This document shows positions 20,001-29,820 of a stretch of 64,000 bases of DNA, one piece after another (position 1 is the first letter of the stretch; each line of letters begins with the position of its first letter). Below the pieces are notes generated by a model that did not search any database, was not told the DNA's origin, and was given only the letters and a program-made list of their open reading frames with translations. The stretch comes from Litoditis marina (lineage: Eukaryota > Nematoda > Chromadorea > Rhabditida > Rhabditidae). Position numbers and translations under genes: made by a program. The stretch is taken from positions 9,764,147 through 9,828,146 of the forward strand of contig OZ038436.1 of assembly GCA_964036275.1 (NCBI GenBank), in the 5' to 3' direction.

Positions 20001-23000
20001 AAAATTAACGGTTTCTCATCAAAAATGGACAAATTTCTCGATTTCTGTGAAAAAGTGGCCCGTTTTCCCATTTTTATGGCAATTCGGACAACCTTACCGG
20101 GGTATGATTATAATCGAAGCGTGTATGAATTTCTCTCCTTGTATGTTTTTTTTTCTTATTTAGCGCGCCTCGAGCGTGTTAAAGAAGGACGATTATGTGG
20201 TCCAATCGCAACGCTTTAGTCCTTCAAACTGCAATACATTGTGCAATTGCAGTTTAAAGGACCGTTGACACGGGATTGGTCCACATAATCGTCCTTCTTT
20301 AAATGAATAAAATAAATAAATAAGCTGCATCTCACCTGATAACTTTCCCATCGTCCAGAACTACCCCTGTTATGTGTAGTTGGCCATCCACATTTTCAAT
20401 CTGTAGTCGCTCTACACTTCCTTCGATAACCTCCAAATTCTTGGTAGAATTAATCTCCTGGAAGTTAAAGTTAAATTACTTTGGATAAATAGTCGGAAAC
20501 AAACGAGCTCTTTTTAACGTTTATATTTTATACTTACTTACTTTCTTACTTTTGACATGACAGATCGCTAATACACGACGTTTTTATGAAATTTGTGACG
20601 TATCTTAATCGAAAAGGGATTCTTCTTGAAGAAGAGGCATTGGTGTGACCTGTTTTCGCTGATATGATACTCTCGTAGCTTTTCCAACCAAAAACTGTAG
20701 CTTTTCCAACCAAAAAACTCTCCTAGCTTTTCCAACCAAAAACTGTAGCTTTTCCAACCAAAAAACTCTCCTAGCTTTTCCAACCAAAAAAATTAGTATA
20801 TCTCCCACCCCACCTTTTGCATTTCCCTCTTGTAGAGAGACCTATCTATCTGCGCTCGAAGTCCAATCACAGCCGGGCCTTGGCCGCGATTCAGAGCTGA
20901 AAAGGAGACTTTTTATCGAAACATCAGAAATACTGACAAATTTTCAAAACGGAATCCTTTTTATATTCAAATACATCTATATCTCCAATTTCCTGAATAA
21001 AAGTTGTTGTAGCTATTCAGTCAAGTTTGTCGAATTTGGCTATTTAGCATTTCATGAAGGTATTTACAGTTCACGCATAGCTTAGCGCCGTTTTAACAGG
21101 ATAAATATCACAGCTCTTCAGAACCTCAAACGCGAACCCCGAACCGTACATTGTTCACCGTTCTCAAGCACACACCAGTAAGGTCCGACTATTCGACAAA
21201 AAGTAGCCCGTTTTTAGATTGTTTTCTGACTAATCGGACCAGTTTACTGGAGTATCTTCTTGAGTTCAAGTGTTCAACTATGAAAGATTGGTCTTTTTAG
21301 AAGATACGAGCACACACAACGTGTGACTATGCTACAAAAAGAACTCCGTTTTACTAGTTAAGTACATGACAATTTTGCATCGAAAAACGACAATCTTCCC
21401 GATAGTAGCGAAAAAAACCGTTTTGTAAAACTTTCTGATTATTAGGTTAGGACAACCTCACTGGAGTATGGATAGAAGTAATAACTATGAAAAGTATACG
21501 CTTACCTTGATAGGTGATGGCCGATTTGTCGCATACTCTTGCACATAGGCCGTCCAGAGAATCGATTTCACGTATCAAATGACCTATAAGCAAACACCAG
21601 TAAGGTCTGACTAAGCAACCAAAGTTAGTCCGTTTTCGCATGTAAACAAGTGGAAATTCATAATTTTTCATCAAAAGTAGACCGATTGTCTTTTCAATGT
21701 TTTTCTGACTATTCGGACAACTTTACTGGGGTATGCCTATAAGCAAACGGATATGCCTTATCGATTGACCATTGTCCATTGAGATGTGACATGTGAAATA
21801 GAAGAGTGGAAAGTGTTCAATCACGAACAAACATTACAAATTAATGATAATGCTCCACAAAACTAACAGAAAATACCCATAACACCGAATCTGACCCTTG
21901 TCAGTTCTCCATAAACTGGGATGGCAGCTCATTTCTAGCCAATATGCGCCAAATGGCCTACTTTTCCATATGAAATTAAACTATGCATTTCCACGTACTT
22001 CAGCCAGAAAAGGACTCCTTTTTGGGAAATAGTCGAATCTTAAACCTTACTGGTTTGGTTACTGGTGCGAGAGAAATATCGGAAAGAAAAGAGCGAAAAT
22101 AATTGCCGAATCCCCTAAAACTAGAATTGCAGCACAACTTTCTCTAATTTTGGTAAAAATGGAGTCCGTTTTCAGAAATTTTCGGACTTTTCGACAACTT
22201 TACCGAAAAGAATCTAACCTTTGCCGATTTCGCCAAAACTGAGATTGCAGCTCATTTCCAGGGCTGTTAGAACAAGTTTACTAGAACTTCGTGTGCTTCC
22301 CTGTTTGGTGGTTTGGTCAATTCAGCCAATTTCTCGCTCAAACAATGAGATAACTCAAAAAAGAACCAATTCCAACCTTTCCCGATTCCCCCAAAACTGG
22401 GATTGCAGCTCATTTCGCCAATGGTGGAGGCGTTGTGGGTGAGAAGAACGGTTCGACTTCCGCATCTGGCGGCGGCTGCGGCACCCTCACAGCCGGCATG
22501 ACCGCCTCCTAAAACAAAAGCGATATTGAAGAAGGACGAATATGTGGACCAATCTGGTGTCAACGGTCCATTAAACTGCTATTGAAAGATATATTGCAGT
22601 TTAAAGGACTGAATCGTTGCGATTGGACCAAATAATCGTCCTACCTTAACTAGCAAATTTGTCCGAATAGCCGGAATAACTCGAAAAACGACCTACTTTT
22701 AGCCAAAATCGGGTGAATTAGCTTATTCATGAACCCCAAGCGCAACCGGCAACATCTGTACGAAAGCGATCGAAATAGACCACATTGTTCTCCGGCGTTT
22801 GAGAAGGCATTCAAATCAAGCATTTCGCCAAAAAACGCCCAAAATTTCTCTTTCAGTGTAGTTCTTTGTTTTGCAGAGATTTTAGTTGGTATTACAACTT
22901 TTCAAACATCTTGGTTGAAATAATAATAAAAAAAGGATTATAACAACAAAAAGTGAAACTAACCAATGACCACAACATCTACATCCGAGAAGTTTGAAGA

Positions 23001-23057
23001 TAGAAACCGAGCTGATTGGTTGGGGCGATATGGAAAAAATATCCTTCGCAGAATCAT
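8092..23057 (-). CDS. MTO1: Mitochondrial tRNA uridine-5-carboxymethylaminomethyl(taurinomethyl) enzyme MTO1/GidA
   Basis: Seventeen exons join in frame to 656 codons: 23057-22964, 22508-22377, 21583-21506, 20896-20814, 20457-20336, 19634-19541, 18822-18736, 18108-18007, 17622-17467, 17234-17118, 16741-16591, 16185-16114, 15319-15223, 9537-9344, 9010-8844, 8532-8399, 8182-8092. Family role: with GTPBP3/MnmE it modifies C5 of the wobble uridine of mitochondrial tRNAs using FAD. Visible here: a basic, Arg-rich N-terminus ([21 protein letters not shown]) fitting mitochondrial import, the FAD-binding [14 protein letters not shown] (residues 28-41), the first catalytic cysteine in GEMSCNP (Cys66) and the second in GPRYCPS (Cys300), [27 protein letters not shown], and the C-terminal [14 protein letters not shown] and GVTPEA motifs. 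Length matches the family. Intron 13 (15222-9538) is enlarged by an LTR element. Splice sites of exons 7 and 14 (CAAG, TTGAG acceptors) are the least canonical. Confidence 0.95.
9531..11010 (-). repeat. Tandem units spanning the exon 14 acceptor (MITE-2 related)
   Basis: Units containing GACAAATTTTCGCATTGTCC and TTTAGTAAAGTYCGACTA occur at about 9531-9705, 10725-10870 and 10850-11010. The exon 14 acceptor region (GTCCGGCCTCAAA, 9531-9543) is itself part of the first unit, and the same boundary sequence recurs at about 10854. In between, 9710-10430 is a low-complexity stretch built from GGGAAA/CCCGG runs. Confidence 0.6.
10440..10682. mobile_element. GGTTACC palindromic element, MTO1 intron 13
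   Basis: The ends are inverted: ATGTAACCGGGTTTTCTGG on the left, and a right end whose complement reads ATGTAACCTGGTTTTTTGG. The inside is filled with GGTTACC/GGTAACC/AACCGGTT words. This is the clearest full-length member of a family found many times in the window. Confidence 0.8.
11082..11528 (-). repeat. 3' LTR of the intron-13 element
   Basis: 447 bp, TG...CA. On the minus strand it contains GCCCCGCCCCCTGCGAGCC, a GC-box-like block, and a TATA-like GAAAGTATAAACTC further along, plausible promoter parts. Confidence 0.93.
13504..13752 (-). CDS. Short ORF with strong splice donor inside the LTR element
   Basis: 82 codons from ATG ([20 protein letters not shown]). It lies about 630 bases after the primer site. 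Its end overlaps a near-perfect donor on the minus strand, TTATAAG|GTAAGTT (13512 to 13504). It resembles no family I know. It could be a leader exon of a spliced element RNA, a captured host exon, or chance. Confidence 0.25.
   Translation of the reverse strand: MSGELDDWVYKNQSKVAKIYITRDYENTYNSSKILETHYNYSLFVLSILSVHVVLLPILNLNFPGGDKKWNRGSGCKETVIR
14020..14286 (+). CDS. Unrecognised ORF inside the LTR element
   Basis: 88 codons on the strand opposite to the element, near its primer-site end. No motif is seen and it is probably fortuitous. Apart from this and the ORF at 13504-13752, the interior 11529-14380 holds nothing I can name. Confidence 0.12.
   Translation: MFQTANLYAGRLSGRHLTLSSELTVNYSAFITLFDFNYCQYLISIMHEFSEHDVSTSDRHQFPSVPISGPFYFRAELHGRMMTFYRFH
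14369..14380 (-). other. Primer-binding site, tRNA-Gly
   Basis: TGGTGCATCGGC directly abuts the LTR end at 14381 with no gap. It is complementary to the acceptor end GCCGATGCACCA of animal tRNA-Gly. Confidence 0.85.
14381..14827 (-). repeat. 5' LTR of the intron-13 element
   Basis: 447 bp, no difference seen from 11082-11528 on line-by-line reading. It is followed by GGGAG, the right half of the target duplication. Confidence 0.93.
14868..14999. mobile_element. MITE-1 copy b, MTO1 intron 13
   Basis: Same palindrome as 5311-5434 (GGACGATTATGTGG ... CCACATAATCGTCC). The right end is TTAA; the left end is degraded (TTGAGAAAGG). The loop is slightly longer. It lies only 36 bases from the LTR element's target duplication. 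Confidence 0.88.
15391..15720 (-). promoter_or_regulatory. Three tandem units of the TGTTTC/TATA motif, MTO1 intron 13
   Basis: Read on the minus strand, three motifs (15391-15421, 15530-15560, 15691-15720) show GCGCACTCAAATGTTGCG-type sequence, then CTTCTATAA or a variant. They are spaced about 140-165 bp. Outside the motif the units share only short blocks such as ACATACTATT. Promoter function is inferred. Confidence 0.5.
17316..17362 (-). repeat. Duplicate of MTO1 exon 9 3' end and donor
   Basis: About 45 bases repeat the end of exon 9 (17467-17510), encoding SKVIRF-QLRHR with one residue change. They are followed by GTAAGTATC, a better donor than the real one (GTGGGT). It lies in intron 9 between exons 9 and 10. 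No acceptor precedes it, so it is not an obvious exon. Confidence 0.85.
18439..18888 (+). promoter_or_regulatory. Five units of the TGTTTC motif, MTO1 introns 6-7
   Basis: Units start at about 18439, 18500, 18557, 18612 and 18861, consensus ACTCAAATGTTTCAGTC then TATATGA or similar. The first four are 55-60 bp apart. Units two and three have changed cores (TGGTCC, CGTTCC). They lie antisense to MTO1. Confidence 0.5.
19352..19497. repeat. Inverted repeat (hairpin), MTO1 intron 6
   Basis: Left arm 19352-19395 (GACATTCTACGTCTCTCTGA) and right arm 19453-19497 are inverted copies at about 85-90%, around a 57-base centre. The right arm ends about 45 bases from the exon 6 donor. Confidence 0.8.
19945..20106. 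mobile_element. MITE-2, MTO1 intron 5
   Basis: 162 bp. It starts CATACACCAGT and ends TTACCGGGGTATG, inverted termini shared with 57700-57869. The interior has the family words GACTATTCCACAAAA and TTTTTAGATTCAATYACKTGAAAATTAA. No coding capacity. Confidence 0.8.
20179..20302. mobile_element. MITE-1 copy c, MTO1 intron 5
   Basis: 124 bp, TTAA at both ends, long palindrome. It ends 34 bases from the exon 5 donor. Confidence 0.9.
20676..20792 (+). repeat. Minisatellite, about 24-bp unit, MTO1 intron 4
   Basis: Five copies of TAGCTTTTCCAACCAAAAA with alternating CTGT / CTCTCC linkers, starting just inside the exon 4 donor (20813). Confidence 0.9.
21171..21256. mobile_element. MITE-2, short copy, MTO1 intron 3
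   Basis: CACACCAGTAAGGTCCGACTA to GACCAGTTTACTGGAGTAT, 86 bp with the inner part deleted. A degraded neighbour at about 21305-21475 ends AACCTCACTGGAGTATGG. Confidence 0.7.
21591..21735. mobile_element. MITE-2, MTO1 intron 2
   Basis: 145 bp between CAAACACCAGTAAGG and ACTTTACTGGGGTATG. The left end lies 7 bases from the exon 3 acceptor. Further degraded relatives lie at about 21960-22060 and 22135-22215. Confidence 0.75.
21900..22262 (-). repeat. Three diverged duplicates of MTO1 exon 2 3' end
   Basis: The last 38 coding bases of exon 2 ([15 protein letters not shown]) with about 20 bases beyond the donor recur, increasingly degraded, at about 22205-22262, 22080-22130 and 21905-21945, all inside intron 2. 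The nearest still reads [14 protein letters not shown], then a stop. Confidence 0.8.
22526..22649. mobile_element. MITE-1 copy d, MTO1 intron 1
   Basis: 124 bp, TTGA on the left and TTAA on the right, same palindrome with more changes. It ends about 16 bases before the exon 2 acceptor AG, so it lies next to or within the acceptor's upstream region. Confidence 0.88.
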
Positions 23058-24440
23058 CTCTAACCAAAAAGTAATAAGAAAATACAAAGAACAAGGGATG
23101 CATCAGAAAAATTAGCACAACTGCCCCTAAATAACATAAAATAGAAAAGAATATTAACACCTGGTTAGAGAAATAACAAACTAAATATAAAGTTGACTAG
23201 TAATTGTAAAGCTAGAGAGAATGGGAGAGAGAGAAACATATGAATGAATTTAAACAATGAAATGAAAGAAGATATATAGTTTCAGATCAAATGTTTTATA
23301 TAAAATTTTATAATAATCTCAATTAAAGGGGGACGTGCAAATGAAAATGTAACGCTCTATTTTGGATGAGACGTCTATAACAATTGAGCGGACGGAGACT
23401 ATATGTTGCAAAGAAATCAAGAAAGGGTCATGTATGACTATTAATAATCTGTGACAGTTTGTTGAAACATATTGGTGAAAGCCTAATTGCATTGAAGTTC
23501 TGATGTGTCTTAATTCTTTATAGAAAGGGTGCAGCATTTGACTGCGCTACAAACTATCCGCCACGAAAGCAAATATCTACCATCGACTAGGGTAACTTTT
23601 TCACATTTGTTACTAATATATCATGTTAAGGTATATTTTTCTTTACTACTTAGGTGTAAACATTGCTTTTTTATGACGTGCGTGTAGTGTGCATAAGGCG
23701 TGAAACATTCCACCGCGCAACTCGAACCTACATTGCTTGGAAATTCCTTAAGATATGTCCACTTGGATAGTTCTATGTTGACGTTTTCTTGTGAGTAACA
23801 ACATTAGACTTGAAGATGTTCCTTAATAATTTCGGCACATTAGTTCTGATAGTGGTATCTTAGTCTCAGAAGCTCTACATGGCGTGTAAAAAGATCGAAT
23901 CGAATTCTCAACGATGCGGTGTTACCGTTTTATAGATTGTGTGAAACGCTAGGATGCGTTGCCATATCAACAGAATCTGAAATAGGATTCTGGTCGTTTT
24001 CACTTTTCGGAAATCCGCCATTTCAATTTAGAAACAAATGAATCTTGAACTTAATTTAGTGTTCAAAAATGAGAGAAAAATTTACAAAAAGGATGATCAT
24101 TGACGTGGTAGGACATTTACACAGCCATTCGAATTCCATACGTCGAATTTTCTATTCAATCCGATATTCCGTAAACTCTAGCAGGTAACCATTACCCGTG
24201 ACCAAGTTAATGGTTACCTGACAGAGATACTGGAAACTTGGAGTGACGAATATTTTGATTACTTCCCTTTCGAACTACTATACGTGAAGCACTTTTCTTA
24301 AACACTTTGAATCACATATCAGTAAATATATTATTATGGAAATGTTCTGTGAAACTATTGGTGAGGCTACACAAAAAACAAGAGTACATTGTTTACTGCC
24401 CCAATGTGATTTTCGATGAACTATTACTACAATTTCGCAA
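23058..24440. other. MTO1 upstream region, no gene seen
   Basis: The region holds three units of the dispersed motif on the minus strand (about 23520-23552, 23690-23720, 23929-23962), each with TATAGA or a variant 8-12 bp from the TGTTTC-like core, and a short GGTTACC-type palindrome at about 24180-24222 (GGTAACCATTACCC ... TTAATGGTTACC). Any of these could overlap the MTO1 promoter. Confidence 0.5.
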
Positions 24441-24441
24441 A

Positions 24442-24620
24442 TGAAGGGTAACACTTTGAGTGTAACAGTCTTTTATTCGTGATTACAGTTCATCAGAATC
24501 AAACGGCAGTAGATTCGCCAGTGCTGCGGGCCCCTCACTGATATTGAAAGCAACAAAACTAACATTTCTGAGATTTCTTTCAATTGAAAGTTTGAGAAAC
24601 GATGAAACTCATAAATTAAC
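24442..24620 (+). repeat. Partial copy of repeat A
   Basis: It matches 25365-25540 (AGTTCATCAGAATCAAACGG, ACTGATATTG, TTTCTGAGATTTCTTTCAATTG) but has GGGCCCC where the full copies have a long poly-C tract. Confidence 0.8.
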
Positions 24621-24814
24621 AATAACCATTTCTTCTAGATTTCATTTCGCTCTCATCAAGTTGGTTCAGGATTCAAGTTAAGCAAGCTTTCCAGCTTAAA
24701 GGACCGTACCTCTACAATGTGCAATGTAGGTAATTTTTGGAAAAAAAGTCATTTATTCTCTTTTGAGATGAAAGCTTTTCATCTTACGTACAAAAAATAT
24801 TCACAATACAACAC

Positions 24815-26345
24815 GCCTACAGGAATCCTCTCTCTCTCTCTCGAATAACTATGAAGTGCTCTATTCAATACCTATCATCATGTATTTTATAAACCTATAT
24901 TCGTTATTGTTGCGTTGGCGATGATGAGAGTATAATTTGCATCAGGCTTGCATATTATATAGCAACGGTGTACGTATTTTAGTTATTCAGCCTTTTATAC
25001 TGAATTGAGCGAGTTGAATAAAACTCGGGTCTAAACCCTAAATAGTAAAAATTAACAATAGATGTAGGATCGGAGCAAAAACACAAGTATTTACACTACT
25101 CAGATATGCTCATTCGACTGCAAAACTTTCAGACGATTAGAATGTGTTATAACGGCGTTTGGGTGTTTTATGCTTTTCATATAAGACTAGCTGAAAAATC
25201 TAATTTGATCTATTTGGATACTACATTCATATAAATATAATGAATGTCTTCTTCTATCTTTGAATCTTCTTTGAATATAATAAAATAAGCGCCAATAAGG
25301 AAACTCTTTGAAACCGTAATAATTCCGTGATTTCCGACAAACTATCATTACAGATGTGCATAAGATGGTAACACTTTGGATATAACAGTCTTTTTTTCGT
25401 GATTACAGTTCATCAGAATCAAACGGCAGTAGATTCGCCACACTTCTGTGCCCCCCCCCCCCCCCCCACTGATATTGGAAGCAACAAAACTAACATTTCT
25501 GAGATTTCTTTCAATTGAAGGTTTGAGAAACGATGACACTCACTTACTCAAAAAGTATACGCGGCAAGATTCGTCATTTTCTCTCAAAGTTAGTCTGTTC
25601 GGCTGTGAATGTATTTTGACCTCTAGACTTTCGGTTGTGAACCTATACAATTGGAACCACACTTCCGTAGAAGTTCTGCTTGGACTGTATCTAGAGTCTT
25701 CCTAAGAAAACTCTTTGAACCTCGATTCAACGTATAAAAAAGTATTTTAGTACCGAAAAATGAAGTTTTAAGAATCAAACTTTCTACAAAACCTACCCCT
25801 TTTCTGATTTACAGAAGAGTTGAAATCTAAAAATAGCATTTACGAGTCAGAATTGTTTCATTATCTACATGTGATAGTGTGTTATCTAACTTTCGGTCTG
25901 TGGAATTTTCGACGTAATGCTTAGCAGTTGTACGTAGTGGAAGAGTAGAGTATAGTTGATAGGAATCTATGTGATAGCTTGGTTAAACATCTCTACATGA
26001 ACAACTCATATATAAAAGATCAGTGAAACATACCACTAAACTAAAATGTCCGTCAATTGGATCGAACCTTTTTTCTCTCTCATCACATTTTGTACTGAAA
26101 ATGGGTGAGCGGTTTCTCACAAAAATATAAAAATGTAATACTTATTCAAATTACTGAGCTATATACTTTCTGTTAACTTACTTTCGATCGTTTTTCATGG
26201 AACATTGTTGTTTAACATCAGTTTTACGGTTTTTTTTTCAGTTTCAGTTCAACAATTCAGTTTTATTGTACAGTTTGATAACTAGAAAACCTGTTTTCTG
26301 TACTTTCACACTGTGAAGGGTAACACTTTGAGACAAGGTCGTGGG
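24815..26345 (+). repeat. Repeat A, copy 1 (about 1.5 kb)
   Basis: It is nearly identical to 34628-36170, and an inverted partial copy lies at 41370-41760. It starts ACACGCCTACAGGAATCC and runs through a CT microsatellite and a 17-base poly-C tract to CGGTAACTCTGCT. No ORF of note and no clear terminal repeats. Confidence 0.9.
25451..25467 (+). repeat. Poly-C tract (17)
   Basis: Uninterrupted C run inside repeat A. The minus strand is poly-G and can form G-quadruplex DNA. The matching tract in copy 2 (35266-35286) is 21 long, so the tract changes length. Confidence 0.95.
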
Positions 26346-26619
26346 GATTGCAAACGGTAACTCTGCTAATCAATCCTAAAAAATCGGTATTTCAAGGTTT
26401 TCTAATGAGTTTTTTTTACTTCACTATTTTGCTACTTACTACTTTTCATTCATACACTTGTTCAAACAACTTTATCAGAACGTGCATTCTTTTCATTGAT
26501 AACATCACAAGATTTCTTCGAATTATGAGATTCATTGTCAATCGCACTTTCTTTTCTGTAAAACATTAGTCAAATAATTTAGATATTTACTCAAGAATAA
26601 TACAATTATACGATTTGAA

Positions 26620-27300
26620 ACGAACATATATACATTCTGTACACGTGAATTATTGCATAAAATGTTAATAACATGCAAAGATAATCAATGAAGTAGAGAC
26701 GCAGGGAAATAGATTAAAATAACAAAAACAATTATATACATAATTAAATACTAACTCATCTGCTCGGGAAAATATGTACAGTGGAGGCAGAGAACGGCTA
26801 GAGAGCACGAATACAGAGAGACGTAGACATCACGTGAGAACGTGAAAGTGACGTCACGGCAGAGAACGGCTAGAGAGCACGAATACAGAGAGACGCAGAC
26901 ATCACGTGAAACACGTGAAATGCACGTGATTCAAACGGTGGATCGGCGGCTGCGAATAGCGTTTCGCAACTGATCTAGACGCGTTTTACGGCGAATGTCG
27001 ATGCTATTGTCGTCCACATAGTTGGGCAGATGAATATGGATCATGGTAGATCACGGGAGATTACGGTAGATCACGAAAAAATGCGGCAAATTGTGTACCG
27101 CTGCCGAGAAAGAGAGTTATTGGTCGTGGAAGTATGGTGGGATAGTAGCTATTCAGTGATAAAGAAGGGGGTGATACGAGGCCACGCCCCCTTTTTTGGT
27201 CGAGACGATCAGTGGGTCTTGGACATGACCGGAAGGAAATATGGAATGAAAAGAGTTTTAGGGCAGTTCCATGTTCCACGAGGATTATAAGATGCATACT
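26620..27300 (+). repeat. Repeat B, copy 1
   Basis: Shared with 38090-38720 and 51915-52620 and in part with 33535-33850 and 42035-42375. Order: AGAGAACGGCTAGAGAGCACGAATA (twice here), CACGTG-containing palindromes, a 10-bp GTAGATCACG array (27044-27075), then GTATGGTGGRATAGTRGCTATTCAG, then a hairpin of GGGGG and CCCCC arms followed by six Ts (27167-27203). Confidence 0.85.
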
Positions 27301-27479
27301 CCGTTGTACTCTGCTCTCTTTATACTACGTGGTTAAATAATAAGGTTATGAGAAAAATGCGTTTGGAAAGAAACTTAGAACAAGTCCAAAAAACGTCTAG
27401 AAAGAAAAAAGAGAAAAAGTTCTAGGTCAGTTCTATGTATCGTGGTGGTCATGTGTTGAATGAAGTAGATACATCATGT

Positions 27480-28370
27480 TTCAAGTGAAATTTGAAATTT
27501 CGTTTAATAGACTGGAAGGTGTTGAAATCTGGTGTATAGGGTCTATTTCCATTTGATGTATAGTTTGATCTGCATGTACTCGAAAACTTTCTAGAAAATG
27601 ACTATAACGAACTTCAACCTACAAACCAGCGGGGATGAAATGACTTTACAAGGTTTCATGTTTATGTAGCTTTTCCTGAAAACTACCTCTGCGGTCCTGT
27701 TTGGAATTCAGTCGAAAAGTATGCGGTCTTTCTCATAGACAATTTGAGTATTTGCTCGCGTATTGTTAGATTTATAGCTGGAACCAGTTTGGCTCATAAA
27801 TGTAATCCGAACACATAATGAACTGTACTGTACAATTTACTACCACTTTTGTGAAATAAGGCTGTTGTGAAGATCGCTTGGAGATATTTCACTTAGGTAC
27901 GGTACAAATTGGTCATTTTCGTTTTCGTAAATGGATCACTTTGAGTTCCTGTGTGTGTGAGCAGATCAAACTACAACCCAAAACATATATGCGGCGAGAT
28001 TCGCCTTTTTCTCTCAAAGTTAGTCTGTACCGATGTGAATGTAATTTGATCTACCTTCTGCTGTGTACGAAGATGAAACTAAAACTCAAGCCGAAATTTT
28101 CCATTCGTCACAAGTTTGTGCAATTTTTGAATTGGAAAAAATACCCGAGAAAGCCGGGTGATTCGCCTTTTTCTCTATATATTGGTCTTATCTGCCGTTT
28201 TTGTAGTTTCATCCATTTTCTGCTGTGTACACAGTTCAAATTACAGGGCGGTCTATTCGTTCACCAGATATTGGAGCACTTTTCCATCGGAAAAAAGTGC
28301 GCGAGAACGACAGGTAATTCGTCATTTTATCACCGAAAATCATTACAAAAGCGACACATAATGTGACCAA
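27480..28370 (+). repeat. Repeat D with internal tandem units
   Basis: The 162-codon ORF at 27878-28366 translates two similar stretches (both begin DSPFSL and contain LLCT), because the DNA is an internal duplication of about 150 bp. Related DNA is at 44455-44560, 47690-47800 and 48780-49060, where the frames are broken. I treat it as repeat, not gene. Confidence 0.6.
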
Positions 28371-28596
28371 CTGACCGCATCTCATATAAAAATGAGAATG
28401 GAAAACTGTGGAACTAGTTAAGTGCTAATTGAGATTAGACAAAACAAACATATACAAACATGAATAAGTAAAATGGGTTCTATTTTTCGAGAAGATACGA
28501 TAAGATATGTTATTGAAATAAACGTTCAACAAAACAAACATATACAACATAAAACAGTAATATGTGGTCGTTTTTTAGAATGAAACGATTAACTTG

Positions 28597-29004
28597 TTTA
28601 AATGTTTCGTGTGTGCTATAGAGGGTTGAACTCGGTTACAAGATTAGTTTGATTTGTCCATTTGGTAAGTGTAAACTATTTGCTGATAGTAACATGATGT
28701 ATTTTCTCGTAAGTTGTTAATGTTCATTTTCACAATAAGTATACTAGACGATCAAATCGATTGAGCATTGCTGGGCGAACGATCGTTGATTATTTGTCAT
28801 CAGATGAGAGAGTGTGCAGATCACAGATACGCAGACAAACTCATCGCTCGTCAGTTTGATCATCATGTATTTCTTGGTGTTCTGCAGAAATACCATGCAA
28901 GCTACAAGAACATCCTAGGCAATATAAACTATTCCAGAGGTAAAAATGCCAAAATTAACCACTTTCTTCGTTCCAATGTTTCATGTCTGCTATACAATGT
29001 TTGA
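28597..29004 (+). promoter_or_regulatory. Two extended TGTTTC/TATA motif units
   Basis: Units at 28597-28640 and 28971-29012: AAATGTTTCGTGTGTGCTATA then GAGGGTTGAACTCGGT, and CAATGTTTCATGTCTGCTATA then a similar TTGACTCGGT. This subclass shares about 60-80 bp of flank with units at 39320, 39700, 45425, 45755, 49345, 49485, 53205, 53545 and 54228. Confidence 0.5.
28735..28945 (+). repeat. Repeat C, copy 1
   Basis: It matches 39440-39685 and 53295-53450 (ATCGATTGAGCATTGC, GAGCGATCGTTGATTATT, CATCAGATGAGAGAGTGTGC). Overlapping ORFs of 68-78 codons are conserved in two copies but disrupted in the third. Confidence 0.8.
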
Positions 29005-29539
29005 CTCGGTCGCACTATCGATTTGTACTTTTGACTGAATCGGAAAAGAGATGAATTGAATTTTCTGACCGAAAATTGAGACCAGGCCCATTAACTAAGT
29101 CATGAAATTGGTGAGCTCAACCTGATTTAGGACCTGATCACACTCTGGCCGCATAGTTGACAACTTTCCGTGTTTAAGCATAGTGCGAGTCAGGTAGTGT
29201 CCAGATAGTTCAGGCGCTGACCTTTTTAGGACACTCAATGCGAGAAAAAACACTGTATTGTATTCGGACAATAATATGTGAAAATAAAGATTTAATATTC
29301 GTTAAAAGCCCAATGAACACTCTGCCGCTTTTTTTTGCTATTTACTGTCATTAAACGCAGACAAATGTTGCACATCTTCTATGAGTACCGGCCATTAGTT
29401 CTCTGAGTGGTACCTTAGTTACATGACATTTACACAGTATACTTATTTGTTCCACGGAGGATGAAACATATTATAAGGAGATTTACAAAATCTCGATGTC
29501 CGTGTAGGTTCTGATTGATTTTGACAATTTCAAATGCAA

Positions 29540-29820
29540 ACGCATAATAGGCTGCCAATAATTTTTGTGCACAATGGTTTGAATTGAAGCTAAATTTATT
29601 TTTTCATTTCTACTTAGTATGCATAGAGCTTGTGGAGCCCTAAGTCTCTGAAAAACATTTGGGTATTGGTAATGGTTCTAAATGATCTTGATAGGTAGTG
29701 TGATATGCAAACGCATGGTAGGCTGCCAATAATTGTTTAATAACAAATGTGGTTTCATTATTAATTTGTCTCTTCTACTTCGTATTCATAGAATTTGTGA
29801 AACGCTTGACTGCCTGATAA
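29540..29820 (-). repeat. Tandem pair of motif-bearing 165-bp units
   Basis: Two units share GCAAACGCAT...TAGGCTGCCAATAAT and a CATAGARYTTGTG end. The second carries a clear motif (29786-29816, minus). Spacing is about 165 bp, as in MTO1 intron 13. Confidence 0.6.

Noticed and set aside
24830..24845. CT microsatellite as a separate feature
   Set aside because: It is an integral part of repeat A, also present at 34645-34655 with different length.
27878..28366. 162-codon ORF with apparent protein repeats
   Set aside because: The DNA itself is an internal duplication within repeat D, and related copies at 44455 and 48788 have broken frames.
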